A stretch of 64,000 nt of DNA from Acidovorax sp. FHTAMBA (GTDB lineage Bacteria > Pseudomonadota > Gammaproteobacteria > Burkholderiales > Burkholderiaceae_C), in assembly GCF_038958875.1 (NCBI RefSeq), contig NZ_CP152407.1, positions 4,161,501 through 4,225,500 on the forward strand. Direction: 5' to 3'. A model generated the notes under the pieces. It saw only the letters and a program-made list of their open reading frames with translations. It ran no database searches and was not told where the DNA came from. Shown piece after piece: positions 1-8,228 of the stretch. Position numbers and translations under genes: made by a program. How positions within the stretch are numbered: position 1 is the first letter of the stretch; each line of letters begins with the position of its first letter.

Positions 1-49
1 ATTTAGAGTGCAGCCACGCACCATACACAGCCCGTATGTTGGAAAACTT

Positions 50-613
50 ATGAAAAAACTCAGTCAGGAAACGTGGATCGAAGCAGGGTTCCAGGCGCTC
101 GACAGAAATGGCTATCAGCAACTGTCCATAGAGAAAACCGCAAGGCGTCTCAATGTGACAAGGGGCTCTTTCTATCACCACTTCGACAGCAGATCGAGCT
201 TCGTCGATGCGCTGCTCAACCGGTGGAAGGCGGAGTACACAGACAGCGTGATCAATTTCGCAGAAGCGGGCGCAAACGCTCATGTGCGCCTGGAAAGATA
301 TCTCGAAATTGCTTCAGGAATGCAGCCGGGGCGCGAGGTTGCGATCCGGGCCTGGGCGGCAAGAGAAAGCAGGGTGCGCGAAGTTCTCCAAGAGGTGGAT
401 GCAATCCGGTCACGATTTGCCTACGAGCTCGGGCGGGATCTGCTACTGCAGCGAGACGAAGGCGAAATACAACGATTCGCACGCCTTGCCTGCCTGGCGT
501 TCATAGGTTTTCAACAGACAGGTCCCCACGGAAGCCAGCATTTCATCCAGCTCGTGCGTGACATTCTTGACCTCGCCGGAGCAAGCGCCTGCAAAGACGG
601 ACGCGACAATTAA
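50..613 (+). CDS. TetR/AcrR-family transcriptional regulator
   Basis: This 187-residue protein (counted from the ATG at 50) has an N-terminal TetR-type helix-turn-helix: 'SIEKTARRLNVTRGSFYHHF' is the classic recognition-helix block, at about residues 27-46. The C-terminal two thirds are helical and would be the ligand and dimer domain. An in-frame start at 8 adds 14 residues that do not belong to the fold, so I prefer 50. The gene is at the window edge, so its regulated neighbour may lie outside. It converges with the downstream FrnE-like gene. The ligand cannot be told from sequence. Confidence 0.85.
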   Translation: MKKLSQETWIEAGFQALDRNGYQQLSIEKTARRLNVTRGSFYHHFDSRSSFVDALLNRWKAEYTDSVINFAEAGANAHVRLERYLEIASGMQPGREVAIRAWAARESRVREVLQEVDAIRSRFAYELGRDLLLQRDEGEIQRFARLACLAFIGFQQTGPHGSQHFIQLVRDILDLAGASACKDGRDN

Positions 614-727
614 GAGAATAGACGTCACGCGTTCGCGTCGACACTCGGACAGCAACACATCAGCTCCCGTCACCACGTCTGTGTGCGCTGCGGTAGGCAG
701 CAAACCGAACGATCGCCCATAGGGCCT

Positions 728-1375
728 TTAGCCTGTGGCAACTATTTGACGCAGCGCCTGCTCGAACACTTCCACCGGCTGACCGCCCTGGATGAGGTGG
801 CGTTCGTTGATGATGATGGCCGGCACCGAGTGAATGCCGTTTTGCAGATAGAACTGCTCGCGCTCACGCACCTCGCTGGCATAGCGGTCTGACGCCAGCA
901 GCGCACGCGCCTCGTCGGCATCCAGCCCCACGCCCTCCGCCACGCGCACCAGCACCGCGTGGTCGCTCGGGTCCTGCCCGTCGGTGAAATATGCCTTGAA
1001 CAGCGCGTGCTTGAGCTGCGCCTGCACGCCCTTCTCTTCGGCCCAGTGCAGCAGCCGGTGCGCATCAAAGGTGTTGTAGATGCGGCTGCGTTTGTCCATG
1101 CTGAAGGTAAACCCCAGCGCCGCGCCACGCGCCGCGATGGCCTCGCGGTTCTGCTGGCTCTGCTCGGGCGTGGCGCCGTATTTTTCCTGCAGGTGCTCGC
1201 CAATGTCCTGACCTTCTGGCGCCATCTGCGGGTTGAGCTCAAACGGCTGGAAGTGCAGGTCCAACGCCACCTCGTCCTTGAGCCTGTCTGCCGCCTGCTC
1301 CAGCGCCTTGAGGCCAATGATGCACCAGGGGCACGAGACATCGGAGACGAAATCAATCTTCAGGATTTTGGGCAT
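728..1375 (-). CDS. DsbA-family (FrnE-like) thiol oxidoreductase
   Basis: The 215-residue protein has a thioredoxin-fold start with the redox motif C15-P-W-C18 directly after the first beta strand. The later pattern (helical insertion, then 'GIHSVPAIIINERHLIQGGQP' with a cis-Pro loop) is that of the FrnE / YwbO branch of the DsbA superfamily. No signal peptide is present, so it should act in the cytoplasm, unlike periplasmic DsbA. FrnE-type proteins are thiol-disulfide oxidoreductases or isomerases. The physiological substrate is unknown. It is a single gene read toward the TetR gene. Confidence 0.88.
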   Translation of the reverse strand: MPKILKIDFVSDVSCPWCIIGLKALEQAADRLKDEVALDLHFQPFELNPQMAPEGQDIGEHLQEKYGATPEQSQQNREAIAARGAALGFTFSMDKRSRIYNTFDAHRLLHWAEEKGVQAQLKHALFKAYFTDGQDPSDHAVLVRVAEGVGLDADEARALLASDRYASEVREREQFYLQNGIHSVPAIIINERHLIQGGQPVEVFEQALRQIVATG

Positions 1376-1667
1376 GGGACAGGACCAGGAGGTGATGGGA
1401 TTGCTTCATCCTAGGCGATGGGTAGTAACCCTTGCTGGATTGATATTTTTAAATCAAAAAATAGCCACTATTTGTTTGAAAAATTGTCGTCAAAGAGAGA
1501 TTGTTTCAAATTACGGAACAGTCAGTTTGATACCAGGTAGTTTTTCTTTGTACCCGCGAAGCGTAAAGTTCACCCATCGATGCAACGCAGAGCACTGCTC
1601 CCTACATCGACACCCGGATCAGCACCGTGCCGGCCGGGCCCTGAAACAGTTACTTGAAGGATTCCCC
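1376..1667. other. Intergenic region upstream of two small exported proteins
   Basis: No convincing gene lies here. The stretch at 1436-1520 is clearly AT-richer than its surroundings and probably holds the divergent promoters of the FrnE-like gene and of the small-protein gene at 1668. A possible ribosome binding site (GAAGG, 1656-1660) precedes the ATG at 1668. Confidence 0.5.
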
Positions 1668-1943
1668 ATGACCATCGCCCGCATTCTCTCCGTTGCCTCC
1701 ATCGCCGCTCTGGCTTCCTTTGCCGCCCAGGCAGACACCTACGGCGCCAACTTTCAGTCGGAGTTCGAGTCCAGCCGCACGCGTGCTGAAGTCCACGCGG
1801 AAGCCGTGAAGGCTGTGCCCCACTTCAAGAACTTTGTCGCCGCGCAGGACAGCGCCCCTTCCGCCACCAGCCGCGCCGCGGTACGCGCTGAGGCAGTGAC
1901 TGCCGCACGCGCTCGCACCATCGCCGTTGGCAACCGCGGCTGA
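1668..1943 (+). CDS. Small exported protein, tandem paralog 1 (DUF4148-like)
   Basis: A 91-residue protein with a clear Sec signal peptide (residues 1-22, ending in 'FAAQA') and a short mature part. The mature part carries two copies of a short motif: 'SRTRAEVHAEAVKA' and 'SRAAVRAEAVTA'. This pattern, a signal peptide followed by [ST]R..V.AE[AL], is that of the small DUF4148-type proteins common in Burkholderiales, whose function is unknown. The next gene is a close copy of the same length, with an almost identical first half. The ATG at 1668 is preceded by GAAGG; a longer in-frame ORF upstream is an artefact. Function not assignable. Confidence 0.8.
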   Translation: MTIARILSVASIAALASFAAQADTYGANFQSEFESSRTRAEVHAEAVKAVPHFKNFVAAQDSAPSATSRAAVRAEAVTAARARTIAVGNRG

Positions 1944-2024
1944 TCACCCCGCAGGGTGCCTGCGGTGCCCTGCGCAGACTTTACTTATTCGATTCATCGA
2001 TCCCACGATTTCAAGGAATACACC

Positions 2025-2300
2025 ATGACCGCCGCCCGCATTCTCTCCATCGCCGCCATTACCGCTTTGACTTCCTTTGCAGCGCAGGCCGACACCTACG
2101 GCGCCAATTTCCAGTCGGAGTTCGAGTCCAGCCGCACCCGTGCTGAAGTTCACGCCGAAGCCGTGAAGGCCGTGCCGCACTTCAAGAATTTCTCCACACG
2201 CCAGGAAAGTGTCTCGGCGGACGTCAGCCGCGAAAGTGTGCGCGCCGAAGCCGTGACGGCAGCCCGTGCAGGCAAGATTGCCACCGGCAACCGCAGCTGA
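2025..2300 (+). CDS. Small exported protein, tandem paralog 2 (DUF4148-like)
   Basis: A 91-residue tandem copy of the gene at 1668. Residues 21-56 are nearly identical to the first copy, including 'GANFQSEFESSRTRAEVHAE'. The two differ mainly in the C-terminal third, where the second motif reads 'SRESVRAEAVTAA'. It has a Sec signal peptide at residues 1-22. RBS-like AAGGA (2012-2016) precedes the ATG. The 81-bp spacer to the first copy and the terminator just after suggest co-transcription. Function unknown. Confidence 0.8.
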   Translation: MTAARILSIAAITALTSFAAQADTYGANFQSEFESSRTRAEVHAEAVKAVPHFKNFSTRQESVSADVSRESVRAEAVTAARAGKIATGNRS

Positions 2301-2322
2301 TACCGAGCCTCGCGTTTTCCCC

Positions 2323-2355
2323 GCCCGCATGGCGCAAGCCCTGCGGGCATTTTTT
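2323..2355 (+). terminator. Rho-independent terminator of the small-protein pair
   Basis: A 7-bp stem GCCCGCA (2323-2329) pairs with TGCGGGC (2342-2348) and is followed by ATTTTTTC. It lies 23 bp after the stop of the second paralog. Confidence 0.8.
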
Positions 2356-2380
2356 CGGGCGGGGCGTACGCCAGGGCAGC

Positions 2381-3886
2381 TCAGCCGAGCATCGCCCGCA
2401 ATGCTGTCTTGGGGACCTTGCCGTAGCTGTTCTTGGGCAGCGACGATACAAAGCGGTACTGGCGCGGCCGCTTGAAGCGCGCAATGTGGGCAAGGCACAG
2501 CACGTCCAGTTCTTGGGCATCAACGCCTTCGGCCACCACAAAGGCCACCGGCACCTCACCCCATTGGGCGTCCTGCTGGCCCACCACGGCCACTTCGCGC
2601 ACCTGGGGATGCAGCAGCAGTACTTCTTCCACCTCGCGTGGGTAGATGTTGGAGCCGCCGGAGATGATCACATCTTTGGACCGGTCCTTGAGCGTGAGAA
2701 AACCATCCGCATCCAGCGCGCCCATGTCGCCGGTGCAGAGCCAGCCGTCGCGCAGTGTCTGCGCCGTGGCCGTGGGGTTGTTCCAGTAGCCTGGCATCAC
2801 GGTGTCGCCGCGCACCACCACCTCGCCGGTCTCGCCGATGGGCACGGGCCGACCCGTGGCATCGACCACGCACACCTCCACCAGCGACTGCGCCACGCCC
2901 ACCGACACCATGCGTTCGACCCACCGCGGGTGATGACGGTCGGCCAGTTGCGCGCGCTGCAGGGCCGTGATGGTCATGGGGCTTTCGCCCTGGCCGTAGA
3001 TCTGCACAAAGCGGTTGCCCATCACGGCCAGGGCGTTGCGCAGGTCGTCGGCGTACATGGGGCCGCCGCCATAGACGATGGTCTTGAAGCCCGAGACATC
3101 GGCGCCCGTGGCACGCACATGGTCCACCAGGCGGTGCACCATGGTGGGCGCGGCAAACAGCGTGAGCTGGCCCACCGCTGCCGCCAGCTGTACCAGCTCG
3201 GCCGGCTCGAACCCACCTGACAGCGGCACCACATGCCGCCCACCGCGCAGTACCTGGGCGTAGTTGTACAGGCCCGCGCCGTGCGACATGGGCGCGGCGT
3301 AGACCATGGCGTCGCCGGGCAGGATGTCGTCCACATCGGTGAAGTAGCAGGCCGTCATGGCCAGCAGGTTGCGGTGGGTCTGCATCACCCCCTTGGGGCG
3401 GCCGGTGGTGCCCGAGGTGTAGAACAGCGAGGCCACGTCGTGCGGCGCGCGGTCGCACACTTCGATGGGCGCATGGGCGACTGCAGTGCGGTAGGCGTCG
3501 GAGCCAAAAACCAGCACCGCGTCCTGCAGCGCACCGGCCTCGCGCACGGCGGGTGCCAGCGCTTCCGAGGTCAGCACCACACGCACACCGGAGTCGGCCA
3601 GCACGTAGGCCAGCTCCTTGGCGTGCAGCTTGTAGTTGACGGGCACCGATACGGCCCCCGCCCACAGGATGGCGTGCAACGCCTCCAGGTACTCGGGCGC
3701 ATTGGCGGCGTAGATGGCCACACGGTCGCCGGGAGCCACCGCGCAGCAGCTGCGCAGATGGGCCGCCAGGCTGGCGGTGCGTGCAGCCAGTGTGCGGTAG
3801 GTCCACACCACCGTGTCACCGTGCAGTACGGCGGGCTGACCCGCGTGCAGCAGTGCACTGCGGCGCAAGAGGTGGGCAATGTTCAT
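2381..3886 (-). CDS. Acyl-CoA synthetase (AMP-dependent ligase)
   Basis: A 501-residue member of the ANL superfamily that should activate a carboxylic acid to its CoA thioester through an acyl-adenylate. The P-loop-like motif YTSGTTGRPKG lies at about residues 156-166. The later signatures 'GYWNNPTATAQTLRDGWLCTGDMG' and 'KDRSKDVIISGGSNIYPREVEE' are the hinge and A8 motifs, and the catalytic Lys lies in the C-terminal 'NSYGKVPKTAL'. I chose the ATG at 3886 because an upstream in-frame start adds 33 residues with no family resemblance. The substrate is not evident; it is not beside the benzoate genes. It stands alone between two unrelated units. Confidence 0.88.
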   Translation of the reverse strand: MNIAHLLRRSALLHAGQPAVLHGDTVVWTYRTLAARTASLAAHLRSCCAVAPGDRVAIYAANAPEYLEALHAILWAGAVSVPVNYKLHAKELAYVLADSGVRVVLTSEALAPAVREAGALQDAVLVFGSDAYRTAVAHAPIEVCDRAPHDVASLFYTSGTTGRPKGVMQTHRNLLAMTACYFTDVDDILPGDAMVYAAPMSHGAGLYNYAQVLRGGRHVVPLSGGFEPAELVQLAAAVGQLTLFAAPTMVHRLVDHVRATGADVSGFKTIVYGGGPMYADDLRNALAVMGNRFVQIYGQGESPMTITALQRAQLADRHHPRWVERMVSVGVAQSLVEVCVVDATGRPVPIGETGEVVVRGDTVMPGYWNNPTATAQTLRDGWLCTGDMGALDADGFLTLKDRSKDVIISGGSNIYPREVEEVLLLHPQVREVAVVGQQDAQWGEVPVAFVVAEGVDAQELDVLCLAHIARFKRPRQYRFVSSLPKNSYGKVPKTALRAMLG

Positions 3887-4121
3887 GGCGCCCACTGTAG
3901 GCCAGATGCGCTCCTTCCGGCCCGTGGCCCAAATCAGCGGCGAAAAATTGCCGCCCGCACGCAGCGCCCGGGCCCCTGCAGGCACAAGCCCCTACAAGCT
4001 GTGGCATTGAAACCGGCTTGCCTAGACTGCATCTGTATCCAAACACCGTCCAGGGCTGGCGCTCCCAGCGCCTGGGCTCCTTGCTTTCATTCACTCCATT
4101 GACCCTTTTCAGGCACACCCC

Positions 4122-5090
4122 ATGACGCTGGACCAGCAAAAATCCATTCTCACCATCGCCCTCCTGGCCGCGTTTGCAGACGGCGCCAAAGATGACGCCG
4201 AACGCGAGGAAATCCGCCGCATTGCCCAGTCGCTCGCGGGCGACGCCGGCATGGCGGACCTCCCGCGCATCTATCAGGATGTGCTGCTCAAGCGCACCAG
4301 CGTGCAGGCGGCTGCACAGGCACTGAGCGAGCCCATGCACCGCCAGCTGGCCTACGAAATGGCGGTGTGCGTGTGCGACGTGGATGGCCGCCAGACCGCT
4401 GCCGAGCGCGAGTTTCTGGCCAGCCTCAAGGCCGCCCTGCAGCTGGGTGCACCGCAAACCGCAGCGTTTGATCAGGAGGCCGATGCGCTGGTGGAGGTGG
4501 CGGAAACGGCCGTGCCCATGACCCTGCCGGCAGCGGCCACAGCCCCCGCAGCAGCAACGTCGGCAGCCACCCCTTCGCAGGCGGAACTGGACAAATCCAT
4601 CCTCAACTACGCCCTGCTCAACGGAGCACTGGAGCTCCTGCCGCAGTCCTGGGCGTCCATGGCCGTCATCCCCATGCAGGTGAAGATGGTGTACGGCATC
4701 GGCAAAGCCCACGGCGTGGAGCTGGACCAGGGCCACATCAAGGAGTTCATCGCCGCTGCGGGCGTGGGCATGACGTCGCAGTACCTGGAGCAGTTTGGCC
4801 GCAAGCTGCTGGGGGGCCTGCTGGGCAAGGCGGCCGGACGCGCCATCGGCGGCCTGGGCAGCGCGGCGACGGGCATGGCGTTTTCGTTTGCCACCACCTA
4901 CGCGCTGGGGCAGGTGGCCAAGCGCTACTATGCCGGCGGCCGCGTGATGAGCACAGCGATGCTGCGCGACACCTTCCAGAACCTGCTGGGCCCTGCCAAA
5001 CAGATGCAGTCACAGTACCTGCCGCAGATCCAGCAAAAGGCCGCCACGCTGGATGCGGCCAAGATCATGGCGATGGTGCGCGGCGGCTGA
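4122..5090 (+). CDS. TerB-like / YcjF-like protein of unknown role
   Basis: A 322-residue protein. The N-terminal 110 residues are a helical TerB-like domain: 'KSILTIALLAAFADGAKDDAEREEIRRIA' and 'EMAVCVCDVDGRQTAAEREFLASL' carry the acidic D..D..E pattern that can bind divalent metal. An Ala/Pro-rich linker follows (about 125-155). The C-terminal part, from 'ELDKSILNYALLNGALELLPQ', has Gly/Ala-rich helices ('LLGGLLGKAAGRAIGGLGSA') resembling the DUF697/YcjF membrane-associated region. This may be a membrane-linked stress protein, but no function is established. The gene is followed by a palindromic intergenic repeat that has been split by the composite transposon. Confidence 0.7.
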   Translation: MTLDQQKSILTIALLAAFADGAKDDAEREEIRRIAQSLAGDAGMADLPRIYQDVLLKRTSVQAAAQALSEPMHRQLAYEMAVCVCDVDGRQTAAEREFLASLKAALQLGAPQTAAFDQEADALVEVAETAVPMTLPAAATAPAAATSAATPSQAELDKSILNYALLNGALELLPQSWASMAVIPMQVKMVYGIGKAHGVELDQGHIKEFIAAAGVGMTSQYLEQFGRKLLGGLLGKAAGRAIGGLGSAATGMAFSFATTYALGQVAKRYYAGGRVMSTAMLRDTFQNLLGPAKQMQSQYLPQIQQKAATLDAAKIMAMVRGG

Positions 5091-5133
5091 TGCGTCGGAG
5101 CTTATCTATCACGCTATATTGATAATAGCTATC

Positions 5134-5154
5134 AGCGCTTATCCATCAAGCGCT
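5134..5154. repeat. Stem-loop intergenic repeat, the target of the composite transposon
   Basis: AGCGCTT (5134-5140) and AAGCGCT (5148-5154) form a perfect 7-bp stem after the TerB-like gene. The right half of the same intergenic element resumes at 10182 ('GCTAGAGGCTGTTTTTATT'). The composite transposon therefore inserted at the CTAG in this element. Such 'AGCGCTT...AAGCGCTAGAGGCT' sequences recur between genes in Comamonadaceae, from my memory of these genomes. Confidence 0.65.
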
Positions 5155-6124
5155 AGATGTCGCATCCCGGACGATCATATGGTCGCTTATTAAACAGATG
5201 CGGGTGCGACTGATACCACTGTTTCATGGCCTGCATGGGCGTACTGCTCTTGAGCGCTGATTGCGGCAACTGGTGGTTGTACAGGGCCACATAGCGCAAC
5301 AAGGTCTGCTCCATGTCCTCGCGGCTGTTGAACCTGTGGGTCTTCAGGACGTCTGCAATACGCCCATTGAACCGCTCCACCATACCGTTGGTTCTCGGTG
5401 TTCTGGGCTTGGTCAGCCGGTGCTCTATGCCCAGCTCCTGGCACAGTTGATCGAACTCATGGTTGCCGCTGGGTTCGCGTTCCCGGCTGGCAAACAGGCG
5501 GTCTGTGAACTCCTTGCCGTTGTCGGTCAGCAGCTTGGTGATCCTGAGTGGACAGGCCTTGTGCAATGCCTTCAGGAAGGCTTGCGCACTGGCGGCCGTC
5601 TTGTTGGTCTTGAGCTGCACAAACACCCAGCGCGTAGCCCGATCAATGGCCACGAACAGATAGCGCCTGCTGCTCTCGTCCTGCATCTGGGGCAGGTACT
5701 TCACATCCATGTGCACATAGCCAGGCTCGTAGCTCTTGAAGGCCTTGTGTGCTACCGCAGGCTCCTGGGGTTTGAGGGCGTTGAGGTTGCCCGCGCCATG
5801 GCGGCGCAGACAGCGGTCCAAGCCAGAGCGTGAGACATGGGGGCAAATGAACTCGCGCGTGACCGCCAGCAGGTCATCCAGGGGCAGCAGCAGGGTACGC
5901 CTGAGGTGGAGCACCACGGTCTCTTGCGCAGGCGTGAGCACGGTCTGCAGGTGATGGGCCGTATGCGAGCGGTCTGCAAAAACATCGCGCTTCTTCCATT
6001 TGTAAACCGTCTGCTCAGTGATCCCGAAGCGCAGGGCCAGGACGTTGGCTGGCTCGTTGCTGGCTGCGATCTCGGCACGCACGGCGGGCGTGGTGCGGGC
6101 GTTCTTGTGCAGGGCAATCAACAT
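5153..6124 (-). CDS. IS481-family transposase (left copy)
   Basis: A 323-residue DDE transposase. An N-terminal helix-turn-helix ('EPANVLALRFGITEQTVYKW', about residues 24-43) binds the ends. The catalytic core shows D140 ('HMDVKYL'), D201 ('LLTDNGKEF') and E250 ('NGMVERFNG'). The reading frame runs through the inverted repeat and stops at a TAG that is supplied by the flanking target (complement of CTAG at 5153-5156), so the last residue and the stop are outside the element. The copy looks intact. Confidence 0.9.
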   Translation of the reverse strand: MLIALHKNARTTPAVRAEIAASNEPANVLALRFGITEQTVYKWKKRDVFADRSHTAHHLQTVLTPAQETVVLHLRRTLLLPLDDLLAVTREFICPHVSRSGLDRCLRRHGAGNLNALKPQEPAVAHKAFKSYEPGYVHMDVKYLPQMQDESSRRYLFVAIDRATRWVFVQLKTNKTAASAQAFLKALHKACPLRITKLLTDNGKEFTDRLFASREREPSGNHEFDQLCQELGIEHRLTKPRTPRTNGMVERFNGRIADVLKTHRFNSREDMEQTLLRYVALYNHQLPQSALKSSTPMQAMKQWYQSHPHLFNKRPYDRPGCDI

Positions 6125-6274
6125 GGCTTTACTCCCTGGGTAGATTGCAAGGACTCTATCAACTCTTGCAGGACCGCTCTGGCCATGAAGAGAGGATAGC
6201 GTTTAGAGTCTATGCAATCGTCCGGGATGCGACAGATAGCGTTTAGAGTCTATGCAATCGTCCGGGATGCGACA
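5158..6274 (-). mobile_element. IS481-family element, left copy (IS-L)
   Basis: Terminal inverted repeats TGTCGCATCCCGGACGAT at the left and ATCGTCCGGGATGCGACA at the right. The length is 1117 bp, exactly 40 bp longer than the right copy, because the terminal 40 bp is present twice in tandem (6195-6234 and 6235-6274). It holds one transposase gene on the minus strand. Confidence 0.85.
6195..6274. repeat. Tandem duplication of the 40-bp IS481 terminus
   Basis: The 40-bp unit 6195-6234 (starts GATAGCGTTTAGAG, ends GGGATGCGACA) is repeated exactly at 6235-6274. Each unit carries a complete terminal inverted repeat. The right IS copy has the unit once. The duplication accounts exactly for the length difference between the copies. 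Confidence 0.9.
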
Positions 6275-6336
6275 TCTAGTGGTGCTCACGCGTTATCTCC
6301 TGATCTGTCTGTATTCATGATACGAAGCTTCAAAGC

Positions 6337-6351
6337 TGACAAGAATGTAAT
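6337..6351 (+). promoter_or_regulatory. Candidate CopR-type response-regulator box
   Basis: TGACA-AGAA-TGTAAT (6337-6351) matches the general TnACA-N4-TGTAAT shape of copper-responsive OmpR-type (CopR-like) boxes. It lies 104 bp before the ATG of the Met/His-repeat protein. Only the shape is matched; no regulator gene is in the window. Confidence 0.3.
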
Positions 6352-6454
6352 GAGTGGGTCAGTAATTTGTCGGTATCCAAGGAGTAGATTCCACCCCGTG
6401 TTCAAAGCACTACCAGGGATGAAGTTCCTACTTTTCAGCTTACCGGAGTCGAAT

Positions 6455-6883
6455 ATGAAACTCAAATCCATTGCACTGTCTGCCATTGCCTCGGTTGTAA
6501 TGGCCGCGCCGGCGCTTTCGCAGGCAGCCACTCCTGCACCTTTCGGCCACGATGATTCGAGCCAGGTCGGCTCAATCAAGCTGGCTCAACAATCCCAAAG
6601 GACAACGACTGGCAGCCAAATGCACAACAATATGCTCCATGGGGACGAGCAGAAAACGCAAGCTGAGCGCGGTGCGTCAGGCCCAACGCAAAACAGCCCA
6701 CGGGCCCCAGCCGATCCCCAAGTTCACGACAAGATGCTTCACGGAGATGAGCAGCGTCCACGGTTAGCGCCGGCCGGAGAGCCGACTTATCATCAAAGCA
6801 AGACACGCCAACAAGTCATCAATGAGATGCTGAATCAAACACCTTACGAACGAGCGCGCATGAAGGAACTCTTCCAGAATTAA
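6455..6883 (+). CDS. Exported protein with repeated Met/His motif
   Basis: A 142-residue protein with a Sec signal peptide (1-25, ending 'LSQAA'). The mature part holds two near-identical 12-residue motifs, QMHNNMLHGDEQ (55-66) and QVHDKMLHGDEQ (89-100), in a Gln/Pro-rich, probably disordered chain. It ends in 'VINEMLNQTPYERARMKELF'. I do not recognise the family. The Met, His and acidic residues in the motif, the copper-type genes in the same transposon and the possible CopR-type box upstream suggest a periplasmic metal-binding protein; this is inference. The ATG at 6455 follows TACCGGAGTCG. The codon use is less GC-biased than in the chromosomal genes. Confidence 0.7.
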   Translation: MKLKSIALSAIASVVMAAPALSQAATPAPFGHDDSSQVGSIKLAQQSQRTTTGSQMHNNMLHGDEQKTQAERGASGPTQNSPRAPADPQVHDKMLHGDEQRPRLAPAGEPTYHQSKTRQQVINEMLNQTPYERARMKELFQN

Positions 6884-6896
6884 AATCAGGCGGATC

Positions 6897-6931
6897 AAAA
6901 ATCCCGGAGGCATTCAACTCCGGGATTTTTT
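6897..6931 (+). terminator. Rho-independent terminator of the exported-protein gene
   Basis: AAAAATCCCGGAG and CTCCGGGATTTTTT form a long stem with a GCATTCAA loop, 14 bp after the stop codon. The A and T tracts make it able to work in both directions. Confidence 0.9.
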
Positions 6932-7019
6932 CAATGAATCTTTCGTGTTTGTCAAAATACCCGTTCAATAAAACGGCATGCGATTTTCATTTGATGATTC
7001 GAGTCTATCAATTGTTTAA

Positions 7020-8204
7020 GGATGTCCTGAACAACTCGGACTCGTAAGTGCTACAGGGTCGATGTTTTTCAGATGATGCAATTGCGGCCGTTTTCTCGCA
7101 TCTTTGCGCCATTTTTCACGCCCTTTCGGGTCATTCGCGCTGCTTTTGCGGCCCCTTGCCTGTTTGCAGGCGCACTCATCCCTGCGCCGCCAGCAATTGG
7201 TGGCGCACCATCCACAGGTTCGATAGCGCAAACAGTGTCTTGAGCTGCAGCGTGTTCTTCTTGAGCCCACGGTAGCGCACCTTGGTATAGCCAAACTGCC
7301 GTTTGATCACCCTGAAGGGGTGCTCCACCTTGGCACGGATGCTGGCCTTGATCTTCTCCACCTGGTCGATCAGTGCGTCAATGGGGTTGTTTTCCTTGTC
7401 CAGCTCTTTGCGCTTGCCCGGGCGCATCGCCACATGCCAAGTGACATCTTTCCTGGCATCCGGGCGCTTGTGCGCGCCTTGGTAGCCAGCATCACCAAAG
7501 ACGTCTTTCTCCTCACCATGGATCAAGCTGTTGCCTTCCACCACATCAGACACGTTGCCCGAGGTACCGATGACGGTGTGCACCAGACCCGAGTCTGCGT
7601 CCACGCCAATGTGGGCCTTCATGCCAAAGTGCCACTCGTTGCCCTTTTGGCTTGAGTGCATCTCTGGATCGCGCTTTTTGTCCTTGTTCTTGGTCGAGCT
7701 CGGTGCCGCGATCAAGGTGGCGTCCACGGCAGTGCCCGCCTTGAGCAGCAGGCCCTGGGCTGCCAGAAGTTCATTGACGGTGGCCAGAATCTGATCGGCC
7801 AGTTTGTGCCTTTCCAGCCGGTGGCGAAAGCGCAAGATGGTGCTCTCGTCAGGCATTCGCCCATGGGCATCAAGCCCTGCAAACTCCCGGTAGATCGGGG
7901 TGTCAAAGAAGGCTTCTTCCATCGCCAGATCCGACAAGGTGAACCACTGCTGCATGCAGTGGATGCGCAGCATGGTCTCCAGTGCAAAGGGGGGGCGACC
8001 GTTCTTGCCTTCGGGGTAATACGGGGCGATGAGATCGACCAATGCAGCCCAGGGAACCACCCGCTCCATCTGGGCCAGCAGTTCCTGCTTGCGGGTTCTT
8101 TTGATGCTCAAGTCCAGACCCAGGCTGCTTTGTTTCATGGCCGATAAGCATGCCACGGCCGGCTGACAACTACCAAACATCGGGGGAGGTTTTGCAGGAT
8201 TTCC
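7020..8204 (-). mobile_element. IS5-family insertion sequence
   Basis: A 1185-bp element with imperfect inverted repeats: GGATGTCCTGAACAACTC at the left, and GGAAATCCTGCAAAACCTC when the right end is read inward. It is flanked by a 4-bp duplication TTAA (7016-7019 and 8205-8208), a usual target for this family. It sits inside the composite transposon and separates the exported-protein gene from the cytochrome and copZ genes. Confidence 0.88.
7176..8138 (-). CDS. IS5-family transposase
   Basis: A 320-residue DDE transposase counted from the ATG at 8138 ('MKQSSLGLDLSIKRTRKQEL'); an in-frame extension to 8180 is less likely. The IS5-type N-terminal domain contains 'GRPPFALETMLRIHCMQQWF' and 'DESTILRFRHRLE'. 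Catalytic acids are in 'AVDATLIAAP' (D), 'DVFGDAGYQG' (D) and 'KVEHPFRVIKRQFG' (E). It appears full-length. Confidence 0.92.
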   Translation of the reverse strand: MKQSSLGLDLSIKRTRKQELLAQMERVVPWAALVDLIAPYYPEGKNGRPPFALETMLRIHCMQQWFTLSDLAMEEAFFDTPIYREFAGLDAHGRMPDESTILRFRHRLERHKLADQILATVNELLAAQGLLLKAGTAVDATLIAAPSSTKNKDKKRDPEMHSSQKGNEWHFGMKAHIGVDADSGLVHTVIGTSGNVSDVVEGNSLIHGEEKDVFGDAGYQGAHKRPDARKDVTWHVAMRPGKRKELDKENNPIDALIDQVEKIKASIRAKVEHPFRVIKRQFGYTKVRYRGLKKNTLQLKTLFALSNLWMVRHQLLAAQG

Positions 8205-8228
8205 TTAAAAAAGACGGTCGACTGTCGT

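Noticed and set aside
5153..6279. 4-bp CTAG duplication flanking the left IS481 copy alone
   Set aside because: CTAG is present on both sides, but the 6-bp words differ (GCTAGA and TCTAGT), while the outer flanks of both copies match over all six bases. A composite unit explains the data better.
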